From contig JAGQUY010000073.1 of NCBI GenBank assembly GCA_020438245.1, forward strand, positions 1-9,279: a stretch of DNA of 9,279 nucleotides, read 5' to 3'. Each line of letters opens with the position of its first letter. Position 1 is the first letter of the stretch. The notes under the pieces are model-generated. The model saw only the letters and a list, made by a program, of their open reading frames with translations, was not told where the DNA came from and did no database searches. This document shows, piece after piece, positions 1 through 6,676 of this stretch. Position numbers and translations under genes: made by a program. The DNA comes from Bacteroidota bacterium (lineage in GTDB: Bacteria; CLD3; SB21).

Positions 1-392
1 CCAGAACGATGCCCCAGGCGGAGGCACTTGACCGATTACTGGAGCACCTAAATAAGACGTTGGACTTCGTCATTGAAATTTCTGTGGACGAACCAGTGCT
101 TGTTGAAAGGCTATCGAATCGTTTGGTTTGCCGCAACTGCGGAACTGTGTACAACAAATTGACCCAACCGCCTGCCAAGGAAGGTGTTTGCGATCGGTGT
201 GGAGGAGAAATTTACCAGAGATCGGACGACCGAAAAGAGGCAATCCACCATCGCCTGAAGGTCTACGAAAGGGAAACGTCACCGCTGCGCGAATATTATC
301 AAAAAAAGGGACTCCACATTCACCGATCCGGGGACAAACCGGTGACGGATTTGTTTGAGGACCTGCTTGGAATCATAGGCGTTTCTGCTTAG
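1..392 (+). CDS. adk: Adenylate kinase, C-terminal part (5' end outside window)
   Basis: Adenylate kinase interconverts ATP + AMP and 2 ADP in the cytoplasm. The gene enters from the left edge. The reading frame is open from base 3 (Arg-Thr) into MPQAEALD, which matches the family motif GFPRTxxQAxALD, so the Met codon at base 9 is internal and not a start. The visible part holds the LID domain with four cysteines, CRNC and CDRC, about 17 residues apart. This is the zinc-binding LID type and not the cysteine-free type of enterobacteria. After it come RSDDRKEAIHHRL and VYERETSPLREYY, the conserved LID/core segment with the nucleotide-contacting arginines. The stop is TAG at 390-392. A weak hairpin follows, then the HD-GYP gene 54 bases on. 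Family identity is secure; only the N-terminal P-loop half is missing. Confidence 0.95.
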   Translation, partial: RTMPQAEALDRLLEHLNKTLDFVIEISVDEPVLVERLSNRLVCRNCGTVYNKLTQPPAKEGVCDRCGGEIYQRSDDRKEAIHHRLKVYERETSPLREYYQKKGLHIHRSGDKPVTDLFEDLLGIIGVSA

Positions 393-402
393 GTACCCCA
401 AC

Positions 403-419
403 GGGTTGCGCTGCAGCCT
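403..419 (+). terminator. Possible weak terminator hairpin after adk
   Basis: GGTTGC (404-409) pairs with GCAGCC (413-418) around a three-base loop, with one G-U pair inside the stem and another possible at its base (403/419). A T-rich stretch (TATTTATTGTT) follows but is interrupted. The hairpin overlaps a candidate -35 box for the next gene, so it may be fortuitous or may mark both the end of one transcript and the start of another. Confidence 0.3.
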
Positions 420-434
420 ATTTATTGTTACTAT
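406..434 (+). promoter_or_regulatory. Candidate sigma-70-type promoter for the HD-GYP response regulator
   Basis: TTGCGC (406-411) and TACTAT (429-434) are separated by 17 bases. Transcription would start near base 441, leaving a leader of only about 6 bases before the ATG at 447. No Shine-Dalgarno sequence is visible before that ATG, which fits a very short or absent leader. The -35 box is poor (three of six matches), so the call is tentative. Confidence 0.3.
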
Positions 435-446
435 GCATTTCGCCAT

Positions 447-1562
447 ATGTCATCAGACCGATTAAAACGCAAGTTGGCATCCATCAAGGTGGATACCGAA
501 GAGCAGGGAAAGATACTCATCGTTGATGACGAAGTGAGTATCATTGATCTGCTGCAGACCCTGTTGGAAGATGAAGGCTACCAGGTTCTGACTGCCTTCA
601 ACGGCAAAGCCGCGCTCGAAATTATTCGCTCCCAAGCTCCCGATCTGGTCATCTCAGATGTCAATATGCCGCTGCTGGACGGTCTGGAACTTTGTCGTCT
701 TATTAAGAATGATGAACAAACCCGATTCATCCCTGTTATTTTGATCACCGGCCGGGCAACGTCTACGGATACGATTCGTGGAATTGAAGCAGGAGCGGAT
801 GAATTCATTGCCAAGCCTTTCAATGCGCTCGAAATGGCGCCGAGGGTCAAGTCGCTATTGAAGGTGAAAAAGCTCAATTCGCGCTTGGAAAATATCGATC
901 AAATTATTCTGGCGTTTTCCATGGCGGTCGAAGCTCGTGATCCGTATACCCGTGGACATTCTGAACGGGTTGGGAAATACGGTATGCGTCTCGCGGCAGC
1001 GTTGGGTCTTGACACGGCTTTTCAGAACATGCTGTTCAAGGGCGCCATTCTGCACGACATTGGCAAGATCGGAATTCGTGATTCGATCCTCCTCAAGAAA
1101 GACAAATTGAGTTTCGAAGAGTTCCAGGAAATTAAGAAACATCCCGAGATTGGTATTAAAATCTGCGCGCCTCTCAAGTCAAGCCGTTCGCTCTTAAATA
1201 TCGTACTCTACCATCATGAACGTATGGATGGCGGAGGATATCCGTATGGACTGATTGCCGAGGAGATTCCGATGGAAGCCCGGATGATCGGTATTACGGA
1301 CACTTTTGACGCACTGACCAGTGCCCGTCCCTACCGAGGTGCGTTAAGCACCGTGGACGCGTGCAATTTGATGGCAGAAGAAATAGATACGCATTTTGAT
1401 GAAGACCTGCTGCCCGTATTTTTGGATTTGGCGCGCTCCGGCAAATTGGATCCTATTCTGCACGAAGCCGGCCACGAGGCGGCCAACAGCGACATTCATA
1501 CCGAGATTTCCCTCGATCTGATCAAAGGCCTGGATTTCTTTGACGGAAACCTGATCGGCTGA
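447..1562 (+). CDS. Response regulator with HD-GYP domain, predicted cyclic-di-GMP phosphodiesterase
   Basis: This is a 371-residue RpfG-like two-domain protein. Residues about 21-140 are a CheY-like receiver with acidic pair D27/D28, phospho-acceptor D71 (DVNMP), T101 and K123 (KPF), so it should be phosphorylatable by a histidine kinase. Residues about 150-345 are an HD-GYP domain with all hallmark elements: H171, H203-D204 in HDIGKIGI, H232, the HHExxDGxGYPxG motif (H256, H257, G263-Y265-P266) and D285 in ITDTFDAL. The full set predicts an active metal-dependent phosphodiesterase that degrades cyclic-di-GMP in the cytoplasm. There is no membrane segment. The first 20 residues are a charged leader. 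The ATG at 447 is the first in this frame after adk and gives a complete receiver, but lacks a Shine-Dalgarno sequence. No cognate kinase lies nearby, so the input signal is unknown. Confidence 0.93.
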   Translation: MSSDRLKRKLASIKVDTEEQGKILIVDDEVSIIDLLQTLLEDEGYQVLTAFNGKAALEIIRSQAPDLVISDVNMPLLDGLELCRLIKNDEQTRFIPVILITGRATSTDTIRGIEAGADEFIAKPFNALEMAPRVKSLLKVKKLNSRLENIDQIILAFSMAVEARDPYTRGHSERVGKYGMRLAAALGLDTAFQNMLFKGAILHDIGKIGIRDSILLKKDKLSFEEFQEIKKHPEIGIKICAPLKSSRSLLNIVLYHHERMDGGGYPYGLIAEEIPMEARMIGITDTFDALTSARPYRGALSTVDACNLMAEEIDTHFDEDLLPVFLDLARSGKLDPILHEAGHEAANSDIHTEISLDLIKGLDFFDGNLIG

Positions 1563-1622
1563 CTATTCCGTTTCTAAAACCCGACGAAAATGAATTCGAT
1601 AAACTTGGCAGATGGTGACGCG

Positions 1623-3248
1623 CTATCCCAGAGCGTCGGATGTTGCCGCAGAGGGTTCATCCTGGAAGGACAGTTTGGAGAGGGGAATCGTAGGGTTTTT
1701 TTCCATAAAATAGTTGCAGGACCATTCGTCGGCAAAAAGGATTACTGGTCGTTGATGCAAATCCTCTGCAAGGGCCGATCCGGTCGGTAGATACAGCTTG
1801 GAAATGACATCCTCCGTAATATCGGGTGAAATCCAACGGACAAGCTTCCAATTTGCAGGCTCCAGGCGGCATTCAGCGTTGTACTCTGCCTCCAGCCGAT
1901 ACTGAACGACCTCAAACTGCAGAGGCCCGACTGCCGCCAAAAGAGGAACCCGCTCGTAGCTGTTCTTCAAATAGAAGCATTGAACGACGCCTTCCTGTAA
2001 CAACTGATCCAGTCCCTCGCGAAATCGTTTGAATTTCGAGGGGTTTGGGTTGTGCGCCATCACAAAACTTTCCGGTGGAAATCGCGGAATTTCAGAGTAA
2101 ACAATGTCGGCGTCTTCCGTCAGCGAATCGCCGATTCCGAAATCCGAGTGTCCTACGAGACCGATAATGTCACCGGCAAAGGCCTCATCAACCGTTTCTC
2201 TCTGTTGGCCGAATAGCTTGTGGCTATTCGAAAGACGAACTCTTTTGCCGGTTCGTGTGTGGGTGACCGTCATGTCTCTGGAGAATTTTCCGGAACAGAC
2301 CCGTAGAAAAGCGATCCGATCGCGATGGCGCGGATCCATATTGGCCTGAATCTTGAAAATAAAACCTGAAAAGGAATCGGAGTCGGTCGGTATCATCCTG
2401 TCCCCTGATTTTCGTGGCACCGGTCCTTCGGCATGGTCGAGGAATCCATCCAGCAAGAGCTTCACGCCGAAGTTATTACCCGCACTCCCAAAGAAGACCG
2501 GAGTAATTTCTCCCATTAAAACTGCTTCTTGGTCAAAGGTTTCACCGGCGGCATCCAACATTTCCAATTCTTCCAGAAAGGCCAGATGACTTTGCTGATT
2601 CATTTGGTTCTTAAACAATTGATCCGTTGAACCAAGAACAGAAACGGGTGCCTGGTAGGCGCCGCCGGCAGTACGCTCGAACAAATGAACTTCTTTTTTT
2701 TGCCGATCAAACACGCCGCGGAAGTCAACGCCGTTACCCAGCGGCCAATTCATGGCATAGGCGCCGATTCCGAGTACTTCTTCGACTTCATCCAGGAGGG
2801 CCAGTGGTTCGAGACTGGGCCGATCCATTTTGTTCATAAAAGTGAAGATAGGGATCTTCCGACGACTGCAAACCTCGAATAACTTCCGGGTCTGAGATTC
2901 GATTCCCTTGGCGGAGTCAATCACCATGACGACGGCATCCACGGCTGTCAGCACCCTGTACGTATCTTCGGAGAAGTCTTGGTGTCCGGGTGTGTCCAGC
3001 AAATTGATTTTGAAGCCCCGATATTCGAATTGAAGGACCGTGGAACTGATCGAGATTCCACGCTGTTTTTCCAGTTCCATCCAGTCGGATCGGGAGGCGC
3101 GCTGATTCTTCCGCGCGGTGACCGATCCCGCAAGTTGAACCGCACCGCCGTACAGAAGGAATTTTTCCGTCAGGGTGGTTTTTCCGGCGTCCGGGTGCGA
3201 GATGATCGCAAACGTGCGCCGACGCTCTATTTCTTCGGATAATTTCAT
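1623..3248 (-). CDS. prfC: Peptide chain release factor 3 (RF3 GTPase)
   Basis: RF3 is a ribosome-associated translational GTPase that removes RF1/RF2 after peptide release. The 541-residue product is close to the usual length of about 530. The GTPase domain shows the P-loop HPDAGKTT (residues 18-25), the RF3-typical stretch GSVTARKNQRASRSDWMELE, switch I RGISISSTV (63-71), G3 DTPGHQDF (85-92), G4 NKMD (139-142) and a G5-like GSAG near residue 255. Translation-factor beta-barrel and C-terminal domains follow. The RASRSDW segment and the single DTPGHQDF separate it from EF-G. The N-terminus MKLSEEIERRRTFAIISHP aligns with known RF3 starts, so the ATG at 3248 is probably correct. No good Shine-Dalgarno sequence precedes it. 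It is a single gene, converging on the HD-GYP gene across about 60 bases in which I see no clear terminator. Confidence 0.96.
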   Translation of the reverse strand: MKLSEEIERRRTFAIISHPDAGKTTLTEKFLLYGGAVQLAGSVTARKNQRASRSDWMELEKQRGISISSTVLQFEYRGFKINLLDTPGHQDFSEDTYRVLTAVDAVVMVIDSAKGIESQTRKLFEVCSRRKIPIFTFMNKMDRPSLEPLALLDEVEEVLGIGAYAMNWPLGNGVDFRGVFDRQKKEVHLFERTAGGAYQAPVSVLGSTDQLFKNQMNQQSHLAFLEELEMLDAAGETFDQEAVLMGEITPVFFGSAGNNFGVKLLLDGFLDHAEGPVPRKSGDRMIPTDSDSFSGFIFKIQANMDPRHRDRIAFLRVCSGKFSRDMTVTHTRTGKRVRLSNSHKLFGQQRETVDEAFAGDIIGLVGHSDFGIGDSLTEDADIVYSEIPRFPPESFVMAHNPNPSKFKRFREGLDQLLQEGVVQCFYLKNSYERVPLLAAVGPLQFEVVQYRLEAEYNAECRLEPANWKLVRWISPDITEDVISKLYLPTGSALAEDLHQRPVILFADEWSCNYFMEKNPTIPLSKLSFQDEPSAATSDALG

Positions 3249-3262
3249 AAATTTCGCCGGCC

Positions 3263-3291
3263 AGTATATGAAAAATGCCTCAGCGAGTCAA
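3263..3291 (-). promoter_or_regulatory. Strong candidate promoter for prfC, near-leaderless
   Basis: Read on the minus strand, TTGACT (3291-3286) and TATACT (3268-3263) are separated by exactly 17 bases, a near-consensus housekeeping promoter. The predicted start of transcription is near base 3256, giving a leader of about 8 bases before the prfC ATG. The promoter lies in the leader region of the divergent phosphodiesterase gene. Confidence 0.6.
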
Positions 3292-3342
3292 ACTAAAATA
3301 CTCTTTGTTTATTGCGGGTCGATTTCTACATTCCTCTTTGTT

Positions 3343-4560
3343 ATGAAGCTCCAACGATTTGTCCTTCTGACAGTCTGTATTCTTGCCTCCTGTTCCACCG
3401 TTGAGAAAAACAAACCGACGGTTCTTATGATTTCGTTGGACGGTTTTCGGTGGGATTATGTGGATAAAATTCCGACACCTAACTTTCACCGGCTGATCGA
3501 TTCGGGCGTCCGTGCCAAACGAATGCTGCCTGTTTTTCCATCCAAGACCTTTCCCAATCATTACACACTGGTAACCGGTTTATACATCGAACATCACGGC
3601 ATTGTTTCCAATCGGATGTGGGATCCTGATCTTAAGGCTTCTTTTGTTTACAAGGATTCCGTGTCTTCACAAGACCCGCGCTGGTGGGGCGGAGAACCGA
3701 TCTGGGTAACCGCAGAAAAGCAAGGGCTGATTACAGCTACGTATTTCTGGGTTGGTTCGGAAACGGAAATAGCAGGGAAGCGGCCCACTTATTTCAAAAA
3801 ATATGATCATCAGAAACCCGATTCAGAAAGGGTGGATGAAGTGCTCGACTGGCTCGACTTACCGGCCGAGAAAAGACCAAGTTTGATTACGCTCTATTTT
3901 GCCCTCACGGACGACGTCGGTCACGAGTTCGGTCCGGAGTCGGACGAAATTAAGGCAGCTATTGAGCAAGTGGACCAAACCGTGGGACGCCTGATCGACG
4001 GATTGGAGAAACGGGGTATTTTCGAGAAGGTAGATCTGATTATCGTGAGTGATCACGGCATGTGCCAAGTCAATCCCGAAAACGTCGTTTTTCTGGATGA
4101 TTATGTGGATCTGAAAAAACTCAGACCGAATATCGAATCTCCTATATTCGGATTGTGGCCGGAAAAGGAGCAGGTTGATAATGTATACCAAAAGCTTGTC
4201 TCCGCTAATCCTCATATGAAAGTATACAAGAAAGAGGATATGCCACCTGAATTTCACTACAGTCAACATCCCAGAATTCCCCCAATTGTGGGAATGGTGG
4301 ATGAGGGTTGGAGCCTAACTACTCATTCTTTTCAAAAAAAATATCCCAGAACATTACTTGGAACGCATGGACTGGATCCCGCTCTACCATCCATGGGGGC
4401 GACATTCATCGCACACGGTCCCGGTTTCAAAAAGGGTGTCCTGGTTGAACCATTCAGAAATATTCATGTTTACGACTTGATTGCGCATTTGTTGAATATC
4501 CGGCCGGCGTCGAACGATGGCAGTCTTGACAGTATCCGCCAGGTTCTATCGAATCCATGA
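3343..4560 (+). CDS. Type I phosphodiesterase/nucleotide pyrophosphatase (ENPP-like), predicted lipoprotein
   Basis: This 405-residue member of the alkaline phosphatase superfamily, NPP branch, should hydrolyse phosphodiester or pyrophosphate bonds of nucleotides or related substrates outside the cytoplasm. Residues 1-17 form a lipoprotein signal (MKLQRF, hydrophobic stretch, lipobox LASC with lipid-attachment C17). The two-zinc site is complete by comparison with the Xanthomonas enzyme: D33 (SLDGFRWD), nucleophile T69 in KTFPNHYTLVTGLY, D190 and H194 (TDDVGHEFGP), D237-H238 (SDHGM) and H342 (GTHGLDP). The frame is open further upstream, to an ATG at 3175 inside prfC on the opposite strand, but the ATG at 3343 starts exactly at the signal peptide and is preferred; 3268 is a less likely alternative. 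No clear Shine-Dalgarno sequence is present. It overlaps the next gene by ATGA. The natural substrate cannot be told from sequence. Confidence 0.9.
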   Translation: MKLQRFVLLTVCILASCSTVEKNKPTVLMISLDGFRWDYVDKIPTPNFHRLIDSGVRAKRMLPVFPSKTFPNHYTLVTGLYIEHHGIVSNRMWDPDLKASFVYKDSVSSQDPRWWGGEPIWVTAEKQGLITATYFWVGSETEIAGKRPTYFKKYDHQKPDSERVDEVLDWLDLPAEKRPSLITLYFALTDDVGHEFGPESDEIKAAIEQVDQTVGRLIDGLEKRGIFEKVDLIIVSDHGMCQVNPENVVFLDDYVDLKKLRPNIESPIFGLWPEKEQVDNVYQKLVSANPHMKVYKKEDMPPEFHYSQHPRIPPIVGMVDEGWSLTTHSFQKKYPRTLLGTHGLDPALPSMGATFIAHGPGFKKGVLVEPFRNIHVYDLIAHLLNIRPASNDGSLDSIRQVLSNP

Positions 4561-5357
4561 AATATATGGTTGGCTTGTTCTTTCTTTCGGGCTGTCTTAG
4601 CACTCCCGGCGGGAAGGAGTTGCAGTCTCTCACATCCGACCTTGCCGACTACGTCCGACAAACATATTACATCCCTTTTTCCAACGATCCCGATTTTCCT
4701 GCGCCTACCCTGATTCTTCGACGAGCTCCTTGCAGTCCGATTCCCGTCCGGATGGCTGATCGGGGAGATACCCTCGCGAAGAAAGTAGCATTTACTTTTG
4801 ATGCTTGTTCTGCGCTTCATCCGGGTGATTTGGATTCGGCAATCGTTCGCGTGCTTCTTGAAAAGAAGGCCGCAGCGACCTTCTTCCTGGGCGGCAAGTG
4901 GGTTTGCGATCGGGTCGCCGATGCCCGGGAACTTGCTGCCCTGAACGATTTCGAATTGGGCAACCACAGCTACCTGCACAGCCACATGACCCAAGTCAGC
5001 CCTGAGCGCCTGTCTGCCGAAATACAGTGGGCGCAAGATCTGATTTATACGGTTACCGGGCGTGTGCCGCGTTATTTCAGGCCACCGTATGTCGAATGGT
5101 CGGATACCGTTGTGGAAGCCGCCGCGCGTGCCGGGATGACTACCGTACTTGGGAACTTGCCTTCGGGTGACCCGGCCCCCAGTTCAACTAAGTCGCGATT
5201 GATATCTTGGGTATTGTGGAAGCTGAAGCCGGGTTCCATTGTGATCATGCACGTCAACGGAAGGGGATGGCATACGGCGGAAGCGTTGCCGGTTCTGGTA
5301 GATAGCGTTCGGGGGAGGGGTTTCGAACTCGTGACGATTTCGGAGCTCTTGCGCTGA
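4557..5357 (+). CDS. NodB-fold polysaccharide deacetylase, predicted lipoprotein
   Basis: This 266-residue protein is a carbohydrate esterase family 4-like deacetylase that would remove N- or O-acetyl groups from an envelope or extracellular glycan. Motif 1 is TFDAC (residues 80-84): the catalytic-base Asp (D82) is present, but the second Asp of the usual TFDDG is Ala, as I recall for a known subgroup. Motif 2 is HSYLH (H137, H141, metal ligands). Motif 3 is RYFRPPY (172-178). The late motif is IVIMH (H232). The N-terminus MKYMVGLFFLSGC carries a perfect lipobox (LSGC, C13) after an unusually short signal. An in-frame stop 27 bases upstream, with no ATG, GTG or TTG between, fixes the start at 4557 (or the Met codon at 4566). 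Its ATG overlaps the preceding stop as ATGA, implying coupled translation with the phosphodiesterase. Its stop lies one base from that of convergent accB. Confidence 0.88.
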   Translation: MKYMVGLFFLSGCLSTPGGKELQSLTSDLADYVRQTYYIPFSNDPDFPAPTLILRRAPCSPIPVRMADRGDTLAKKVAFTFDACSALHPGDLDSAIVRVLLEKKAAATFFLGGKWVCDRVADARELAALNDFELGNHSYLHSHMTQVSPERLSAEIQWAQDLIYTVTGRVPRYFRPPYVEWSDTVVEAAARAGMTTVLGNLPSGDPAPSSTKSRLISWVLWKLKPGSIVIMHVNGRGWHTAEALPVLVDSVRGRGFELVTISELLR

Positions 5358-5358
5358 A

Positions 5359-5883
5359 CTAGGCTTTGTCCACCAAAAAGAGGGTCTGGTTATATTCGAC
5401 CGGTTGGCCATTTTCCACCAGTATTTTTGCGATCTTGCCGCCAACTTCACTCTCGATCTCGTTCATGATTTTCATGGCTTCGATGATGCAAAGCGTCTGT
5501 CCCGGTTTAACAACCGAGCCGACTTCCACGTACGAGTCGGCATCGGGTGCCGGAGAACGATAAAAAGTTCCGACGATCGGGGACTTGATCTCGAGATAAT
5601 TGCCCTTGTCGACTACATCCAGCGGCCTTTCAGCGGATGACTTTTCTGCTGTTTCCTTGCTTTCAAAGTGTACGGGCGACGAAGACGGCAGTTGCTGAAC
5701 CTGCGGTGGCGCAAAATGTTGCTGGGGCTGCCCCATGTATGTAACGGGGACCATTCCGTTACTCTTGCTGATTCTAATTTTCAATTTTCCGCGGGTCTTC
5801 GACTGTTCCTGCTCAATTTCCACCTCGCTCACATTGCTCTCATCAACCATTTTGATAAGGGCTTTCAGGTCTTTCAGATCCAT
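5359..5883 (-). CDS. accB: Biotin carboxyl carrier protein of acetyl-CoA carboxylase
   Basis: BCCP carries biotin between the biotin carboxylase and carboxyltransferase parts of acetyl-CoA carboxylase, the first committed step of fatty-acid synthesis. The 174-residue product has a short N-terminal helical segment (MDLKDLKALIKMVDES), a Pro/Gln/Ser-rich linker (about residues 50-90) and a C-terminal biotinyl domain. That domain holds the thumb-type sequence GTFYRSPAPDADSYVEVG (105-122) and the biotin attachment site EAMKIMNE with K138. The start at 5883 is supported by AGGAG (5894-5890) six bases upstream. It lies 28 bases downstream of efp, a common pairing, and is probably co-transcribed with it. 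The usual third gene accC does not follow; the next gene is convergent with one base between stop codons. Confidence 0.97.
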   Translation of the reverse strand: MDLKDLKALIKMVDESNVSEVEIEQEQSKTRGKLKIRISKSNGMVPVTYMGQPQQHFAPPQVQQLPSSSPVHFESKETAEKSSAERPLDVVDKGNYLEIKSPIVGTFYRSPAPDADSYVEVGSVVKPGQTLCIIEAMKIMNEIESEVGGKIAKILVENGQPVEYNQTLFLVDKA

Positions 5884-5889
5884 CGTGTG

Positions 5890-5894
5890 CTCCT
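5890..5894 (-). promoter_or_regulatory. Ribosome binding site of accB
   Basis: AGGAG on the minus strand, six bases before the accB ATG. This clear Shine-Dalgarno contrasts with its absence before prfC, efp and the HD-GYP gene. Confidence 0.7.
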
Positions 5895-5911
5895 GGGAAT
5901 GGTGGTAGCTT

Positions 5912-6475
5912 CTACTTGGAAACGCGTTCCAAATAGTTGCCGGTTCGCGTGTCTACGCGCACAACGTCCCCCTCATTGATGAAGAGAGGAACCTGAACGG
6001 TGGCGCCCGTTTCCAATTCGGCCGGCTTGTTTCCACCGGTAACAGTGTCGCCACGGACGCTTGGCGCTGTATTGGCCACTGCGAGATCAACTGTAATCGG
6101 CAATTCGATACTCACTGCATTGCCTTCGTAAAAGAGAATTTTCGGCGCGATCCCTTCTTTCAGGTAGTTAGCCGCCTGACCCACGGTTTCTGAGGGGATA
6201 CCGACCTGCTCGAAGTTCTCATTGTCCATGAAATGCATCATCTCCCCGTCGCTATACAGAAACTGCATGGCCCGGCTTTCAGCCCGAACCTCATCCAGTT
6301 TGTCGTGTGAACGGAAGGTCTTTTCGATGACTCTGCCTGTTCTCACATTCTTTAACTTGGCAACGACGAACGCTCGCCAATTTCCGGGGTTTCGATGTTG
6401 GAATTCGGTAACCAAGAAGAGATTTCCATCCATTAGGATAGTCATACCTGTACGAAAATCGCCCAAACCTGCCAT
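5912..6475 (-). CDS. efp: Elongation factor P with Asn at the modified loop tip
   Basis: EF-P binds between the ribosomal P and E sites and relieves stalling at consecutive prolines. The 187-residue product is full length, with three domains: N-terminal KOW-like (DFRTGMTILMDGNLFLVTEFQH), a middle OB domain (QFLYSDGEMMHFMDNENFEQV) and a C-terminal OB domain (VRGDTVTGGNKPAELETGATVQVPLFINEGDVVRVDTRTGNY). The loop reads FQHRNPGNWRAF where Bacillus has FQHVKPGKGAAF. The tip residue is therefore N32 (codon AAT, 6380-6382) and not the Lys modified in E. coli and Bacillus or the Arg rhamnosylated in Pseudomonas; W33 and R34 follow. This EF-P is thus unlikely to use the EpmA/B, YmfI or EarP modifications. 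The ATG at 6475 fits family starts but has no clear Shine-Dalgarno. It heads efp-accB and is divergent from the CBM48 gene. Confidence 0.95.
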   Translation of the reverse strand: MAGLGDFRTGMTILMDGNLFLVTEFQHRNPGNWRAFVVAKLKNVRTGRVIEKTFRSHDKLDEVRAESRAMQFLYSDGEMMHFMDNENFEQVGIPSETVGQAANYLKEGIAPKILFYEGNAVSIELPITVDLAVANTAPSVRGDTVTGGNKPAELETGATVQVPLFINEGDVVRVDTRTGNYLERVSK

Positions 6476-6500
6476 GAAAAATGCCGCAAATCTTGTGTAA

Positions 6501-6530
6501 AGTATTGTAATTAGATGGGCAAAGTATCAA
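6501..6530 (-). promoter_or_regulatory. Candidate promoter for efp-accB
   Basis: On the minus strand, TTGATA (6530-6525) and AATACT (6506-6501) are 18 bases apart, predicting a start near 6494 and a leader of about 19 bases. An alternative -10, TACAAT, sits three bases nearer the -35. Two overlapping TTGACT copies lie further upstream without a convincing -10. The region plausibly holds the efp promoter, but the exact boxes are uncertain. Confidence 0.35.
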
Positions 6531-6590
6531 TTCCGACCTATAAAGTCAAGTCAATTTGGCCTCAGGCAGAGGGCACCGGGTGGTCTCATT

Positions 6591-6611
6591 TCCAAGAATG
6601 CGTCTCTTGGG
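6591..6611. repeat. Short inverted repeat just upstream of the CBM48-gene promoter
   Basis: CCAAGA (6592-6597) and TCTTGG (6605-6610) are perfect inverted arms around a 7-base spacer, and ends two bases before the candidate -35 box at 6613. It could be an operator. A terminator is less likely because no rightward gene lies upstream and the following T run is interrupted. Confidence 0.35.
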
Positions 6612-6612
6612 G

Positions 6613-6641
6613 TTGAATTTTTGAGGTTGCTTTCGTATACT
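6613..6641 (+). promoter_or_regulatory. Promoter of the CBM48-like gene
   Basis: TTGAAT (6613-6618) and TATACT (6636-6641) are separated by exactly 17 bases. This predicts a transcript start near 6648 and a leader of about 29 bases containing the ribosome binding site. Confidence 0.6.
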
Positions 6642-6665
6642 TTGCTTTATTAAAAAAAGATCTGG

Positions 6666-6673
6666 AAAGGAGG
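6666..6673 (+). promoter_or_regulatory. Strong ribosome binding site of the CBM48-like gene
   Basis: AAAGGAGG followed three bases later by ATG (6677). It is the strongest Shine-Dalgarno in the window; the spacing is short but usable, and it decides the start. Confidence 0.75.
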
Positions 6674-6676
6674 CTC

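Noticed and set aside
1563..1622. Terminator between the HD-GYP gene and prfC
   Set aside because: No stem of useful strength with a T run on either strand was found in this convergent gap.
3175..3342. Longer start for the phosphodiesterase gene, adding 56 residues
   Set aside because: The extension overlaps prfC on the other strand and would bury the lipoprotein signal (lipobox LASC) in the interior; the ATG at 3343 places the signal exactly at the N-terminus.
3859..4269. 136-codon open frame on the - strand inside the phosphodiesterase gene
   Set aside because: It lies wholly inside a gene with a complete catalytic motif set, and its translation shows no recognisable domain or ribosome binding site.
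4470..5036. 188-codon open frame on the - strand across the deacetylase gene
   Set aside because: Antisense to well-supported coding sequence; the translation is rich in Arg and Gly with no family motif.
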